A stretch of 64,000 nt of DNA from Luteibacter yeojuensis (GTDB lineage: Bacteria; Pseudomonadota; Gammaproteobacteria; Xanthomonadales; Rhodanobacteraceae): assembly GCF_000964085.1 (NCBI RefSeq), contig NZ_JZRB01000003.1, forward strand, positions 185,574 through 249,573, given 5' to 3'. The position numbers were made by a program, and so were the translations under genes. Within the stretch, counting starts at the first letter, position 1, and every line of letters begins with the position of its first letter. The notes beneath the pieces are model-generated. The model was given only the letters and a program-made list of their open reading frames with translations. It had not been told where the DNA came from and ran no database searches. This document shows positions 48,182 to 59,639 of the stretch, one piece after another.

Positions 48182-49207
48182 ATGCTCAAGATCGACACCC
48201 ACGCGCATATCCTGCCCCGGGACTGGCCCGATCTGGCGTCCCGTTTCGGCGACGATCGCTTCCCGGTCATGACCCACAGCGGCGGCCACCACCGTATCTA
48301 CCGCGGGGGCAAGTTCTTTCGCGAGGTGTGGGAGTCCGCCTTCGACGCCGAGCACCGCATCAAGGACTATGCCCGCTTCGGCGTCGGCGTGCAGGTGGTC
48401 TCCACCGTGCCGGTCATGTTCTCGTACTGGGCGAAGGGCTACCAGGCCCTGGAACTGCATGCCCACCTCAACGACCACATGGCCGGCGTATGCGAGGCGC
48501 ACCCGCGCCACTACGCCGGCATCGGCACCGTGCCCCTGCAATCGCCCGACCTCGCCATCCGCGAGCTGGAGCGCTGCATCAACGAGCTGGGCCTTCAGGG
48601 CGTGCAGGTGGGCTCGCACTGCAACGACTGGAACCTCGACGCGCCTGAGTTGTTCCCGTTCTTCGAAGCCGCCGCCGACCTCGGCGCCGCCGTGCTGGTG
48701 CACCCGTGGGACATGATGGGCACCGACACCATGCCGAAATACTGGATGCCCTGGCTCGTGGGCATGCCGGCGGAGCAGACCCGGGCGGCGTGCTCGCTCA
48801 TCTTTGGCGGCGTGCTCGAACGCCTGCCCGACCTGAAAGTGATGCTGGCCCACGGCGGTGGCAGCTTCCCCTACACCATCGGCCGCATCGAACACGGCTT
48901 CCGCATGCGCCCCGACCTGGTGGCCACCGACAACGCGCGCAACCCGCGGGAGTATTTTGGCCGCCTGTTCTTCGATTCCTGCGTGCACGACGATGCCGCC
49001 CTGCGCTACCTGCTGGGCACGGTGGGCACCGACCGCGTCATGCTCGGTACCGACTACCCCTTCCCGCTCGGCGAGCAGGAACCCGGCAGCGGCATCGAGG
49101 CCCTGGGCCTGGACGATGCCAGCCGCGCCCGCCTGTTCCACGGCACCGCGCTCGAGTGGCTGGGCCTGCCCCTTGCGCGCTACCAGCACGTCGCCGCGGT
49201 GGCGTGA
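48182..49207 (+). CDS. 2-amino-3-carboxymuconate-6-semialdehyde decarboxylase
   Basis: ACMSD decarboxylates 2-amino-3-carboxymuconate semialdehyde in tryptophan/kynurenine breakdown and so competes with quinolinate formation for NAD. The 341-residue amidohydrolase shows the zinc ligands in KIDTHAHILP, then VHPWDMMG, LAHGGGSFPYTIGRIEHGF and the catalytic aspartate in LGTDYPFPLGE. These match ACMSD more closely than other decarboxylating amidohydrolases. kynU lies downstream, supporting the assignment. The DNA just upstream holds repeats and a potential quadruplex. Confidence 0.92.
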   Translation: MLKIDTHAHILPRDWPDLASRFGDDRFPVMTHSGGHHRIYRGGKFFREVWESAFDAEHRIKDYARFGVGVQVVSTVPVMFSYWAKGYQALELHAHLNDHMAGVCEAHPRHYAGIGTVPLQSPDLAIRELERCINELGLQGVQVGSHCNDWNLDAPELFPFFEAAADLGAAVLVHPWDMMGTDTMPKYWMPWLVGMPAEQTRAACSLIFGGVLERLPDLKVMLAHGGGSFPYTIGRIEHGFRMRPDLVATDNARNPREYFGRLFFDSCVHDDAALRYLLGTVGTDRVMLGTDYPFPLGEQEPGSGIEALGLDDASRARLFHGTALEWLGLPLARYQHVAAVA

Positions 49208-49284
49208 CGCCGCGCACACGCGGGCCACGGCCCGGTCGCGGCGGGTATGCCAAAATGGCTGATCTTCCCGGGGGAAAGACCACC

Positions 49285-49788
49285 ATGCACCGCACCCTGC
49301 TGCGCGCCCTGCCGTTTGTCCTCGCCACTGCCCTTGCCGGGCCGGCCCTGGCCACCGATGTCGCCATGGGTGATGGCGCCGTCCATTTCACCGTGCCGGA
49401 TGGCTGGACGCTGATCATGCAATCCAGTGGCGATGACGAGAGCCAGGTGTTCCAGGTGCCGGGCTCGAGCAACGCGGACGCCACGCTTGCCCGCGTCTCG
49501 GTGACGATGAAGAAGGCCAACAACCTCATCGCTTTCCAGCAGTTCTCGGGCGACATGCGCAACCGCGCCACCAGCCTCAAGGAATACGCCGCCGGCAAGC
49601 CCAAGGCGCCGACGGAGAACGTGTACACGGCAAAGGAAGGCACGGTGAAGCTCGATTATTACGAGCGCTATTTCTTCACCAACGGCTATGCCGTGCAGCT
49701 GCGCTGCGTGCGCCCCACGGGCGATGCGAAGTTCGCCGCCGCGTTCGATAAAGGCTGCGCCGCCGTCGCCGCCTCCATGCCCAACTGA
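49285..49788 (+). CDS. Secreted protein of unknown function
   Basis: The 167-residue product has a signal peptide (LRALPFVLATALAGPALA) and a predicted compact domain. It starts VHFTVPDGWTLIMQSSGDDESQVFQV, which resembles small periplasmic domains of the DUF1795/PsbP-like fold, and ends with two cysteines (RCVRPTG, KGCAAVAASMPN) that may form a disulfide. GGGGGAAAGACCACC upstream gives a good ribosome site. It sits between ACMSD and kynU on the same strand, although its secretion makes a direct role in that pathway unlikely. Confidence 0.75.
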   Translation: MHRTLLRALPFVLATALAGPALATDVAMGDGAVHFTVPDGWTLIMQSSGDDESQVFQVPGSSNADATLARVSVTMKKANNLIAFQQFSGDMRNRATSLKEYAAGKPKAPTENVYTAKEGTVKLDYYERYFFTNGYAVQLRCVRPTGDAKFAAAFDKGCAAVAASMPN

Positions 49789-49806
49789 TGCCCCAGGTTT
49801 TGCCCC

Positions 49807-51087
49807 ATGAACGGTTTTGAAGCCACGCGCGCCTGGGCCGACGCCCAGGACGCCGCCGACCCGCTGCGCCGCTTCCGCGACGAGTTCCATATCCCGCCGC
49901 ACAACGGCCACGAGACGCTGTATTTCTGCGGCAACTCGCTCGGCCTGCAGCCCAGGGGCGTGCGTGCCGCCATCGAGGCGGAACTGCAGGACTGGTCCGA
50001 GCTCGCGGTGGAGGCGCACTTCCGTGGCCGGTCGCCGTGGATGCACTACCACGAGTACGTGCGCGACGCGATGGCCGAGGTGGTCGGCGCGAAACCGCAC
50101 GAAGTGGTGGCCATGAACACGCTGGGCGTGAACCTGCACCTGATGATGGTGAGCTTCTACCGCCCGACGCGGGAACGCCCGGCCATCCTGATGGAAGCCG
50201 GCGCGTTCCCGACCGACCGCTACGCGCTGGAATCGCAGGTGCGCTTCCACGGCTTCGACCCGGCGACAGACCTCATCGAGATGCAGGCCGACGGCCCCGG
50301 CGGCACGCTGTCGATGGACGCCATCGAGGCCGCCATCGCCGAGCACGGCCACCGCGTGGCGCTGATCCTGCTGCCCGGCATCCAATACCGCACCGGCCAG
50401 GTGTTCGACCTCAACCGCATCGTCGAATGCGGCCATGAGAAGGGCTGCCTTGTCGGCTTCGACCTCGCCCACGCCGCCGGCAACCTGCCGCTGACGCTGC
50501 ACGCCACAGGCGCCGACTTCGCTGTGTGGTGCACCTACAAGTACCTCAATGCCGGCCCGGGCGCCGTCGCGGGCGCGTTCGTCCACGAACGCCACGCCCA
50601 TGCCGACGTGCCGCGCTTCGCCGGCTGGTGGGGGCACGACAAGAGCACGCGCTTCCAGATGGGGCCGCAATTCGTCCCCACGCCGGGGGCCGACGGCTGG
50701 CAGCTCTCCAACCCGCCGATCCTCGCCCTCGCGCCGCTGCGCGCCTCGCTCGACGTCTTCAGCCGCGCCGGCATGCCGCGGCTGGTGGAAAAAAGCCGCC
50801 GCCTCACCGCCTACCTCGACTGGCTCATCCGCTCGCGCCTCGACGACGTGCTCGATATCGTCACGCCAAACGACCCGGCACAGCGCGGCGCGCAGCTTTC
50901 CGTGCGCGTGCGTGCCGGGCGTGATGCCGGGCGTGCGTTGTTTACGTATCTCGAATCGAACGGCGTCATCGGCGACTGGCGCGAGCCGGATGTCATCCGC
51001 CTCTCGCCCACGCCGCTGTACAACCGCTTCGCGGATTGCCTTGGCGCCGTGGACGCCATCGACGCCTGGCGTGCGAGCCACGCATGA
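49807..51087 (+). CDS. kynU: Kynureninase
   Basis: KynU is a PLP enzyme that cleaves kynurenine or 3-hydroxykynurenine to anthranilate or 3-hydroxyanthranilate plus alanine. The 426-residue protein has FCGNSLGLQP at its N-terminus, FPTDRYALESQV, LLPGIQYRTGQVFDL and GFDLAHAAGNLPL. The Schiff-base lysine K245 is in WCTYKYLNAGPG. RFAGWWGHDKSTRF follows. The length and motifs match the bacterial/eukaryotic KynU family. With ACMSD nearby the likely product is 3-hydroxyanthranilate, but the oxygenases are not in the window. The next gene starts inside its stop codon. Confidence 0.96.
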   Translation: MNGFEATRAWADAQDAADPLRRFRDEFHIPPHNGHETLYFCGNSLGLQPRGVRAAIEAELQDWSELAVEAHFRGRSPWMHYHEYVRDAMAEVVGAKPHEVVAMNTLGVNLHLMMVSFYRPTRERPAILMEAGAFPTDRYALESQVRFHGFDPATDLIEMQADGPGGTLSMDAIEAAIAEHGHRVALILLPGIQYRTGQVFDLNRIVECGHEKGCLVGFDLAHAAGNLPLTLHATGADFAVWCTYKYLNAGPGAVAGAFVHERHAHADVPRFAGWWGHDKSTRFQMGPQFVPTPGADGWQLSNPPILALAPLRASLDVFSRAGMPRLVEKSRRLTAYLDWLIRSRLDDVLDIVTPNDPAQRGAQLSVRVRAGRDAGRALFTYLESNGVIGDWREPDVIRLSPTPLYNRFADCLGAVDAIDAWRASHA

Positions 51088-51770
51088 GTGCCGGCGACCT
51101 CTTCGCACCCGCGCACATCGAGCGCGGCGATGGCTTCGCCATGCAGGCCACGACGCACTGGCTGCGCCTGGTGCCCGGGCGGACCATGCTGGGCCTCAAG
51201 GCCGGCGGGCTTCCGGTGGAGCTCCCCGACCTGCCGAACGGCGTCCGCCACCAGGGCATCGAGGCCTCGACCGATGGCCACCGCGTGGCGCTGATCGACG
51301 TCAGCAGCCATTGGCTGCGCGACCATGGCGACATCACCGACCGCTACACCGCGAACCTGCGGCGGGTACTGGACAGCAAGGCGGCGCGCCTTGATGCCTA
51401 CGCCAGGCACGTGGCGTTCAACGGCAGCATCGAGCTGTTCCTTGGACGTGAGCTGGACCGCGTGCCGCTGGAGATCGAAGCGGGCGATGGCTCGTACGAG
51501 ATCGCCATCGACTTGCTGGCCCACGCGCCGCGCGAAGGGCGCACCGCGTTCGCCATGCCGAAGGGCGTGGGGGCCTCGAAGTACGACGACCCGGAGTTCC
51601 TCGCCGGCACGCAGGCGTGGATCGACGGTGCGCGGCTGCTGATCGAGTTCACGCCGGAAGAAGGTGGGCGACTGGAGACGCTGGCGTTGGATCGGGGGCA
51701 GTTCCAGGGGGCCCTGGAGCGGTGCTGGGCAGCGATGTTGGCGGTGTCGGGGCGGATGAAGCAGGCGTAG
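51084..51770 (+). CDS. Unrecognised protein coupled to kynU
   Basis: The 228-residue product starts at an ATG that overlaps the kynU stop (ATGA), so the two are translationally coupled. The sequence is soluble, has no signal peptide and is rich in charged residues. Features include HWLRLVPGRTMLGLKAGGLP, DVSSHWLRDHGDITDRYTANLRRVLDS and KGVGASKYDDPEFLAG. I do not recognise a family. Its position suggests a role in, or regulation of, kynurenine metabolism; that is inference from context only. Confidence 0.75.
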   Translation: MSAGDLFAPAHIERGDGFAMQATTHWLRLVPGRTMLGLKAGGLPVELPDLPNGVRHQGIEASTDGHRVALIDVSSHWLRDHGDITDRYTANLRRVLDSKAARLDAYARHVAFNGSIELFLGRELDRVPLEIEAGDGSYEIAIDLLAHAPREGRTAFAMPKGVGASKYDDPEFLAGTQAWIDGARLLIEFTPEEGGRLETLALDRGQFQGALERCWAAMLAVSGRMKQA

Positions 51771-51873
51771 TGCCTGACAGAAAAACCCTACAGAAAAACC
51801 ATCCTTGGACTACTGATCCGTCCTGCGGTGCTGGCTAAGCTCGTGTCCGTCACCACAAGGAAGGAAACCTGCT

Positions 51874-52113
51874 ATGCGCTCGACACGGATGTCGCCGGAA
51901 CGCCGCCGCTTTTGGCGGCTCATGATCATCGTACCCCTCGGGATAGCGTTCCACACCTGGGTGCTATCGATGTGCGCGCAATTCGATGGCATGACGAAAG
52001 ATGTCGTTTTCTACTTGTTACTCGGCGCAATTCCTTGCGCCTCATCATTTGCCGTCCTCCATCTCACGCTTCAGTACGAGCGAAAGAGCGCGACACAGTC
52101 CGGCTGCAACTAG
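51874..52113 (+). CDS. Small two-helix membrane protein
   Basis: The 79-residue product has a basic N-terminus (MRSTRMSPERRRFWR) and two predicted transmembrane helices (LMIIVPLGIAFHTWVLSMCA and VVFYLLLGAIPCASSFAVLHL). A very good ribosome site (AAGGAAGGAAACC) lies 5 nt before the ATG, which supports real translation. GC content is lower than in neighbours. A direct repeat ACAGAAAAACC occurs twice at about 51777-51802, upstream. No family is recognised. Confidence 0.65.
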   Translation: MRSTRMSPERRRFWRLMIIVPLGIAFHTWVLSMCAQFDGMTKDVVFYLLLGAIPCASSFAVLHLTLQYERKSATQSGCN

Positions 52114-52162
52114 CGAGATCCTTAGGTAATCAACCAGCACGCCGCGCACAGGGAGGCAGCCA

Positions 52163-53470
52163 TCAGTCCTCCAGGATCAGGCTGTCCGTCCGCGTATCGC
52201 GCATCCGCAGGTAGACCACCAGCGACAAGCCGATCATGACGGTTACGTACCAATAGAACCCCTGCTCCCAACCGGCGCCCTTGAAGCTAAGGGCGACGTA
52301 TTCCGCCGTGCCACCGAAGATCGTATTGGCGAGCGCATACGGCAACGCCACCCCGAGGGCGCGGATATGCGCCGGGAACAGCTCCGCTTTCACCACCGCG
52401 TTGATCGAGGTGTAACCCGTGACGATGACCAACGCCGCCATGACCAGCAGGCCGGCGACGATGGGGTCGCGCGTGGTCTCCAGCGTGCTGAAGATGGGAT
52501 AGGTGCACAGGACGCCGAGGATGCCGAAGGCCACCATCAGCGGCTTGCGGCCGATGCGATCGCTCAGCGCGCCCGCCACCGGTTGCAACAGCATGAAGAC
52601 GAACAACGTCACGGCGTTGATCTGGCTCGCCGCCTCGCGACTGAAGCCGCTGGTGTTCACCAGGAACTTCTGCATGTAGATGGAGTAGGCGTAGAACGCC
52701 AGCGTGCCGCCTGCGGTCAGCAGCATCACCAGCAGGGTCTCCTTCGGGTGCTGCTTGAACAGCACGACGAAACCCGACTTCGGCGCGTCGGCTGCCTTGA
52801 TGTTCTTGAAGCTGTCCGTCTCCGCCAGCCCGCGACGAATGCGGAACACGACGATGGCCAGCACGGCGCCGATGGCGAACGGGATACGCCAACCCCACGC
52901 GTCCAGCGTCTCCTTGGCCATGATGGCCTGGAGCACCAGCAGGAGCAGGATGGCCAGTAACTGGCCGGAGATCAGGGTGACGTACTGGAATGCCGAGAAG
53001 AAGCCGCGACGATCCTTGCCAGCCATCTCCGACAGGTAGGTGGCGCTGGCCCCGTACTCACCGCCCACTGAGAGGCCCTGCATCATGCGGGCGATGACGA
53101 GCAGCGTGGGCGCGGCAATGCCCCAGGTCTCGTAACCCGGCGTACAGGCGATGATGAGCGAGCCGGCGCACATGAGCGTGACAGAGAGCGTCAGGCCCGC
53201 CTTGCGGCCCCGCCGATCGGCATAGATGCCCATGATCCACGCGCCGATGGGGCGCATGACGAAGCCTACCGCGAAGACCGCCGCCGCGCTGAGCAGCTGG
53301 GCGGTCTGGTTACCCTTTGGAAAGAAGTGCGGCGCGAAGTACAGGGTGAAGGCCGCATACACGTACCAGTCGAACCACTCGACTAGGTTGCCGGTGGAGC
53401 CGCCGATGATGGATTTCAGGCGGTGGCGAGTTCCGGCGCCAGGGGCGCCCGGTGAGGCATGGGTGGTCAT
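52163..53470 (-). CDS. kgtP: MFS proton symporter, alpha-ketoglutarate permease-like
   Basis: The 435-residue protein has 12 predicted membrane helices and belongs to the metabolite:H+ symporter (MHS) group. It is close to E. coli KgtP along its length: GNLVEWFDWYVYAAFTLYFA, VGFVMRPIGAWIMGIYADR, QGLSVGGEYGASATYLSE, AFQYVTLISGQLLA and ALPYALANTIFGGTAEYVAL all align. The likely substrate is 2-oxoglutarate or a similar dicarboxylate. The ATG at 53470 gives MTTHASPG; an upstream in-frame ATG is less likely. It converges on the small membrane protein gene. Confidence 0.85.
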   Translation of the reverse strand: MTTHASPGAPGAGTRHRLKSIIGGSTGNLVEWFDWYVYAAFTLYFAPHFFPKGNQTAQLLSAAAVFAVGFVMRPIGAWIMGIYADRRGRKAGLTLSVTLMCAGSLIIACTPGYETWGIAAPTLLVIARMMQGLSVGGEYGASATYLSEMAGKDRRGFFSAFQYVTLISGQLLAILLLLVLQAIMAKETLDAWGWRIPFAIGAVLAIVVFRIRRGLAETDSFKNIKAADAPKSGFVVLFKQHPKETLLVMLLTAGGTLAFYAYSIYMQKFLVNTSGFSREAASQINAVTLFVFMLLQPVAGALSDRIGRKPLMVAFGILGVLCTYPIFSTLETTRDPIVAGLLVMAALVIVTGYTSINAVVKAELFPAHIRALGVALPYALANTIFGGTAEYVALSFKGAGWEQGFYWYVTVMIGLSLVVYLRMRDTRTDSLILED

Positions 53471-53549
53471 CAAGGCAAGCCGGGGACGATGAAACGTCGC
53501 CAAACCTTACACGAGTCGGCCACGGCACGAGGCTACGAATGATCTCAGC

Positions 53550-54803
53550 TCACACCGGATGCCGCGTCTGCCCCTCTCCACGCACCACGAACCGTTCCAC
53601 GGTCAACGACTCGGCCCCCATCGGCCCATACGCATGCAACCGCGTCGTCGAGATGCCGATCTCCGTGCCGAGCCCGAGCTCGCCGCCATCGCTGAACCGG
53701 GACGACGCATTCACCATGACGACTGCAGAGCGCAGTGCCTTGACGAAGCGATCGGCGGCGAGGATGTCCTGGGTGGCGATGACTTCGGTGTGGTCGGAGC
53801 CGAAGCGGCGGATGTGGATGATCGCTTCGTCGATATCGGGCACCACGCGGACGGCGATGACGAGGTCGAGGAACTCCGCGGCGTAGTCTTCGTCGGTGGC
53901 GATGCCGACCTCGGGCGCGAGGATACGTGCGGTCTCGTCGCCGCGCACCTCGACGTTGCGGGCGTGGAGCGCCGCGACAGCCTTGGGGAGGAACGAGGCG
54001 GCGATGTCGCGGTGGACGAGCAGCGTCTCTAGCGCGTTGCACACGCCGGGGCGGCTGGTCTTGCCGTCGATGAGCAAGTCGATGGCCAGGGCCTCGTCGG
54101 CGTCCTTGTCGACGTAGAGGTGGCACACGCCTTTGTAGTGCTTGATGACGGGCACACGCGCGTGTTCGGTGACGAAGCGGATGAGGCCTTCGCCGCCGCG
54201 CGGTATCGCCAGGTCGATGATGTCGGCGAGCTGGAGCAGCTCGACCATGGTCTCCCGGCTCGGGTCATCGACGACGGTGATGGCGGCTTCGGGGAGGCCT
54301 TGGTCGCGCAGCGCACGGCGCAGGGCCGCGGCGATGGCGAGGTTCGAATGCATGGCGTCGGAGCCACCGCGCAGGATCGCGGAATTGCCGGCCATGAGGC
54401 ACAACGCCGCGGCATCGGCGGTGACGTTGGGGCGGGCCTCGTAGATCATCGCGATGACACCGAGCGGAATGCGCACGCGTTCCACGCTGATCCCATTCGG
54501 CCGCACTTCGCGCCGGGTGACGAGGCCTACCGGGTCGGGTAGCGCCGCGACCTGGCGGATGGCGGCGACGACGCCTGCCACGCGGCCTTCGTCCAGCCGC
54601 AGCCGGTCGAGCATCGCGGCGCTGGTGCCGTTGTGGCGTGCCGCCTCCATGTCACGGGCATTCGCCTCGAGCACGGCGTGCGTGTCGGCCGCCAGGGCAT
54701 CCGCCATGCGGTTGAGCAGATGCTGCTTCGCGGCCGTGTCGAGGGCGGCGATGGCCGGGGCGGCATCGCGGCAGGCCAGGGCCTGGTCTCGCAGGTGGGT
54801 CAT
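53550..54803 (-). CDS. proA: Gamma-glutamyl phosphate reductase
   Basis: ProA reduces gamma-glutamyl phosphate with NADPH to glutamate semialdehyde, the second step of proline synthesis. The 417-residue protein shows [31 protein letters not shown] and the catalytic cysteine in [45 protein letters not shown] (about residues 367-396) is the C-terminal signature. The start overlaps the proB stop by 4 nt. It is the last gene of the arg-pro block. Confidence 0.97.
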   Translation of the reverse strand: MTHLRDQALACRDAAPAIAALDTAAKQHLLNRMADALAADTHAVLEANARDMEAARHNGTSAAMLDRLRLDEGRVAGVVAAIRQVAALPDPVGLVTRREVRPNGISVERVRIPLGVIAMIYEARPNVTADAAALCLMAGNSAILRGGSDAMHSNLAIAAALRRALRDQGLPEAAITVVDDPSRETMVELLQLADIIDLAIPRGGEGLIRFVTEHARVPVIKHYKGVCHLYVDKDADEALAIDLLIDGKTSRPGVCNALETLLVHRDIAASFLPKAVAALHARNVEVRGDETARILAPEVGIATDEDYAAEFLDLVIAVRVVPDIDEAIIHIRRFGSDHTEVIATQDILAADRFVKALRSAVVMVNASSRFSDGGELGLGTEIGISTTRLHAYGPMGAESLTVERFVVRGEGQTRHPV

Positions 54804-55948
54804 GGCAGCCTCGCGGGGTCGGGGAGGACGACGAGGTCGTCGCGGTGGACGATGGTCTCGCCATAGCTGTAGCCGAGCACGGCGTCGATGTCACGCGTGT
54901 GCCGCCGGGCGATGCGGCGGACATCGGTGGCCGCGTACTGTGCGATGCCCCGGGCAAAGGGCGCGCCTTCGAACGCGATGTCGATGACGTCGCCGCGGGC
55001 GAAGTCACCGTCGGCGCCGAGGACGCCACCCGGGAGCAGCGACGCGCCACGGCCACGCAGCGCCTCGAGGGCGCCCGCATCCACGCCAACGCAGCCCACA
55101 GCGGGTGCGTGCCGCAGCCAGTATTTGCGCGCGGCGAGGCGCGAGCGCGGTGCGCGCAGGCGCGTGCCGGTGAGCACCCCATCGGCCATGCGGGCGAGGC
55201 AGGCGGCATCGCGGCCGTCGAACAGCACGGTTTCGATGCCGGCGGCCGCAGCTTTCATCGCGGCTTCCAGCTTTGTCCGCATGCCACCCGTGCCCGCGGC
55301 CGTCCCTGCCCCACCCGCGCTGGCCAGGTGCACGGGCAGCACTTCGTCGAGGTCGAGAACCGGAACCGCGGAGGGCTCAGTGCGCGGGTTCGCGGTGTAG
55401 AGGCCGGCGATGTCCGAGGCGATGAACAGGACGTCGGCGTCGACCAGTGCCGCGACGATGGCGGCGAGGTTGTCGTTGTCACCGAGCTTCAGCTCGTCGA
55501 CGGCGACGGTATCGTTCTCGTTGATGACCGGGATGGCACCGAGGGCCAGCAGCTCGCGCAGCGTGGTGCGCGCGTTGAGGTAGCGGCGGCGGTTGCGCAG
55601 GTCGTCATGGGTGAGCAGCACCTGGGCCACGGGGGCGTCGAAGAAGGTCTGCCACAGGCCGACGAGGCGGGTCTGGCCGAGCGCAGCGAGCGCCTGGCGG
55701 CCGCCAAGGCCCGTGCCGCCCGTGCCCGGGGCCTGGGGTGGGACCAGGCCGCGGCCGGCGGCCACGGCGCCGGAAGAGACGATGACGACTTCCCTGCCCG
55801 CCTGGCGGCTGGCGGTGACGAACGCGGCCAGCGCGTCGGCGTGCTGGCCAGTCAGCGCGCCATCCGGCGTGGCCAGGAGGCTGCTGCCCACCTTGAGGAC
55901 GGCGCGGCGCCAGGTGGGCAGGGGTTGGGCGGTGAAGCCGGATGACAT
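54800..55948 (-). CDS. proB: Glutamate 5-kinase with C-terminal PUA domain
   Basis: ProB phosphorylates glutamate and is normally feedback-inhibited by proline. The 382-residue protein has the amino-acid kinase domain ([50 protein letters not shown], spread over about residues 142-164; [12 protein letters not shown]) and a PUA domain from about residue 280. CGGAGGCAGC gives a good ribosome site. The 133-nt gap from argH contains a palindromic repeat, so proBA may be transcribed both by read-through and from its own promoter. Confidence 0.97.
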   Translation of the reverse strand: MSSGFTAQPLPTWRRAVLKVGSSLLATPDGALTGQHADALAAFVTASRQAGREVVIVSSGAVAAGRGLVPPQAPGTGGTGLGGRQALAALGQTRLVGLWQTFFDAPVAQVLLTHDDLRNRRRYLNARTTLRELLALGAIPVINENDTVAVDELKLGDNDNLAAIVAALVDADVLFIASDIAGLYTANPRTEPSAVPVLDLDEVLPVHLASAGGAGTAAGTGGMRTKLEAAMKAAAAGIETVLFDGRDAACLARMADGVLTGTRLRAPRSRLAARKYWLRHAPAVGCVGVDAGALEALRGRGASLLPGGVLGADGDFARGDVIDIAFEGAPFARGIAQYAATDVRRIARRHTRDIDAVLGYSYGETIVHRDDLVVLPDPARLP

Positions 55949-55978
55949 GCTGCCTCCGTGAACTTCGTTTTGCTTGGT

Positions 55979-56071
55979 GTAGGAGCGCGCGTGCGCGCGA
56001 TGCCTTTCGCGGAAGAGCTACAGGGCCTGACGCGCCCGGCGAAAAGATGTCGCGCGCAAGCGCGCTCCTAC
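55979..56071. repeat. Long palindromic repeat, copy B
   Basis: This 93-nt imperfect palindrome has ends GTAGGAGC and GCTCCTAC and lies between argH and proB. It shares with the copy at 44208-44301 the internal blocks GCCTTTCGCGG, GCTACAGGGCCTG and GCGAAAAGATGTCGC. Its outer stems are GCGCGC-type hairpins like the short REP family. Confidence 0.85.
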
Positions 56072-56081
56072 AGGGGGCTGG

Positions 56082-57362
56082 TTAGAGCCTTGCGCGGAGG
56101 GTTTCCAGCATCAGGTCGTGGCCGGCGCCGGGGGAGGTGCGGGCGGCGAGGCTGCTTTCGGGCGAGCGGCCTTCGCCTGCCGACGCGGCGGTTTCGGCGG
56201 CGGCGCGGTAGGCGTCGCGGAATGGCACGCCGGCCACGGCCTGCTCGATCGCGACGTCGGTGGCGTACATCGCCGGTTCGATCGCGGCACGCATCTTGTC
56301 GGCCTTCCACTCGAAGCGGGCAAGCATGTCGGGCAGCAGTTCCAGGGCGCCCAGGCCCATCGAAAAGCCGTGGAACAGCGAGCCCTTGGAGAATTGCAGG
56401 TCGCGCTGGTAGCCCGAGGGCAGCGAGAGCAGCTGCTCGATCTCGGTGCGGGCGGCGGCGACGCTGGCGTAGCTGGCGCGCAGCAGTTCCACGACATCGG
56501 GGTTGCGCTTGTTCGGCATGATCGACGAGCCGGTGGTGTATTCCGCCGGCAGCTTCACGAAGTCGAACTCCGCCGTGGTGAACAGCGACAGATCCCACGC
56601 CAGGCGACGGGTATCCAGCAGCGCGGTGCCCACCGCATCCAGCGCGGCCATCTCGAACTTGCCGCGCGACAGCTGCGCGTAAATCGGCGATACCTGCATG
56701 CGGGCGAAGCCCAGCGCCTTCGTCGTATGTGCGCGGTCGAGACCCACGTTCACGCCGTAGCCGGCCGCGGTGCCCAGCGGGTTCGCATCGATGAGTTCGA
56801 GCGCCTGGCGGGCGCGCAGCGTGTTGTCGATGAAGGCCTCGGCGAACGCGGCAAACCACATGCCGGTGGACGACACCACGGCGCGCTGGATATGCGTGTA
56901 GCCCGGCATCGGCAGCGCATCACCGGCGGCGCGATCGAGGCATACCTCGGCGATGCGACGGCACAGCGCTTCCAGCGTCGAGAGCTTCTCTTTCAGCCAC
57001 AGGCGCGTGGCGACCAGGATCTGGTCGTTACGGCTGCGACCCGTGTGGACGCGGCGGCCGGCGTCGCCCAGGCGCTCCGTCAGGCGCGCCTCGATGGCCG
57101 AATGGCCGTCTTCGAAGCGCTCGTCCAGCACGAACGCGCCAGCGCTGAAGTCGGCGGCGAGCGCATCGAGCTCCCGCTTCAGCGCGTCGCGCTCATCGGC
57201 CGAGACGACACCGATCTTGGCGAGACCTTCCACGTGCGCCTTGCTGGCGGTGATGTCGTGCAGGAAGAACTCGCGGTCGAGCACCACGTCGTTGCCCGCG
57301 AGGAAGCGCATGATCTTCGCGTCGACCTGCGTATCGGATTTCTGCCACAGCGGCTGGGTCAT
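56082..57362 (-). CDS. argH: Argininosuccinate lyase
   Basis: ArgH splits argininosuccinate into arginine and fumarate, the last step of arginine synthesis. The 426-residue protein has [27 protein letters not shown] and the superfamily signature [18 protein letters not shown], which carries the catalytic serine loop. It is slightly shorter than E. coli ArgH (457) and ends [15 protein letters not shown]. The ATG at 57362 is preceded by AAGGA, which overlaps the argC stop codon. Confidence 0.96.
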   Translation of the reverse strand: MTQPLWQKSDTQVDAKIMRFLAGNDVVLDREFFLHDITASKAHVEGLAKIGVVSADERDALKRELDALAADFSAGAFVLDERFEDGHSAIEARLTERLGDAGRRVHTGRSRNDQILVATRLWLKEKLSTLEALCRRIAEVCLDRAAGDALPMPGYTHIQRAVVSSTGMWFAAFAEAFIDNTLRARQALELIDANPLGTAAGYGVNVGLDRAHTTKALGFARMQVSPIYAQLSRGKFEMAALDAVGTALLDTRRLAWDLSLFTTAEFDFVKLPAEYTTGSSIMPNKRNPDVVELLRASYASVAAARTEIEQLLSLPSGYQRDLQFSKGSLFHGFSMGLGALELLPDMLARFEWKADKMRAAIEPAMYATDVAIEQAVAGVPFRDAYRAAAETAASAGEGRSPESSLAARTSPGAGHDLMLETLRARL

Positions 57363-57372
57363 CTGCAGGTCC

Positions 57373-58320
57373 TTAAACGGGGATGGCGGTGAGCTCGTCG
57401 AAGCCGAGCGCACGGTTAACGTTTTGCATGGCCTGCGTGGCCGCGCCCTTCAGGAGGTTATCCAGCGTGGCCACCACGACCACGCGGCGGCCATCGGCCG
57501 ACATGGTGAAGCCGCCCACGTCGAGGTGGTGCTGGCTCGCGATGTGGCTGACCCACGGCGCCTCGTCCACGACATGGATGAGCTTCTCGCCCTGGTAGCG
57601 GTTGGCGAAGCGGTTGGCGATCTCCTCGCGCTTGGCCGGCTTGGCCAGGTAGAGGTTCGTCGTGACGGTGAGGCCGCGGAAATGCGGCGCCACGTGCGGC
57701 ATGAACTCCACCGGAAGGCCAAGGTGGCGGCTGGCTTCCTTCTCATGCATGTGCCCGGTAAGCGAGTACGGCATGAGGTTGTCGCGCAGTTTTTCAGGGT
57801 CGTTGCGGTCCGACGGCGTCGTGCCGGCACCCGAATAGCCCGAGACACCGAACGATACCGGCGGCGCCGCCAGCAGGTCCTTGATGGGCGCGATGGAGGC
57901 CTGGATGGCGGTGGCGTAGCAGCCGGGGTTGCTGATGCGCTTCTCGCCGCGCCAGCGGTCGCGGTAGAGCTCGGGCAGGCCGTAGAACCAGCGCTCGTCG
58001 AAGCGGTAATCCGCCGAGAGGTCGACGATGACGGTATCGCCGCCGGCCTTGTCGATGGCTTCGACATAGGGCGCGGCCTTGCCGTTCGGCAGCGCCAGCA
58101 CCACCACGTCCGCAGCCTCGGCCGCGACGCCCGCGGGGTCGAGATTCACGTAGGTGAGCTCGCCCTTGTACACGTCGTTGTGGTCGGCCAGGCGCTGGCC
58201 GGCCAGTTCGCGCGACGAGACGAAGGCGAGCGCCAGCGAGGGATGGTTTGCGATAAGGCGGATCAGTTCCGCGCCGGTGTGGCCGCGCGCGCCGACGATG
58301 CCGATGGTTTTACGGGACAT
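57373..58320 (-). CDS. argC: N-acetyl-gamma-glutamyl-phosphate reductase
   Basis: ArgC reduces N-acetylglutamyl phosphate to the semialdehyde. The 315-residue protein has the NADP loop [17 protein letters not shown], the catalytic cysteine in [11 protein letters not shown] and the C-terminal [19 protein letters not shown]. It resembles the ArgC type found in Xanthomonas. It lies 5 nt after the argB/A gene and 10 nt before argH, within one operon. Confidence 0.95.
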   Translation of the reverse strand: MSRKTIGIVGARGHTGAELIRLIANHPSLALAFVSSRELAGQRLADHNDVYKGELTYVNLDPAGVAAEAADVVVLALPNGKAAPYVEAIDKAGGDTVIVDLSADYRFDERWFYGLPELYRDRWRGEKRISNPGCYATAIQASIAPIKDLLAAPPVSFGVSGYSGAGTTPSDRNDPEKLRDNLMPYSLTGHMHEKEASRHLGLPVEFMPHVAPHFRGLTVTTNLYLAKPAKREEIANRFANRYQGEKLIHVVDEAPWVSHIASQHHLDVGGFTMSADGRRVVVVATLDNLLKGAATQAMQNVNRALGFDELTAIPV

Positions 58321-58325
58321 GCCGT

Positions 58326-59628
<1,303 letters not shown>

Positions 59629-59639
<11 letters not shown>

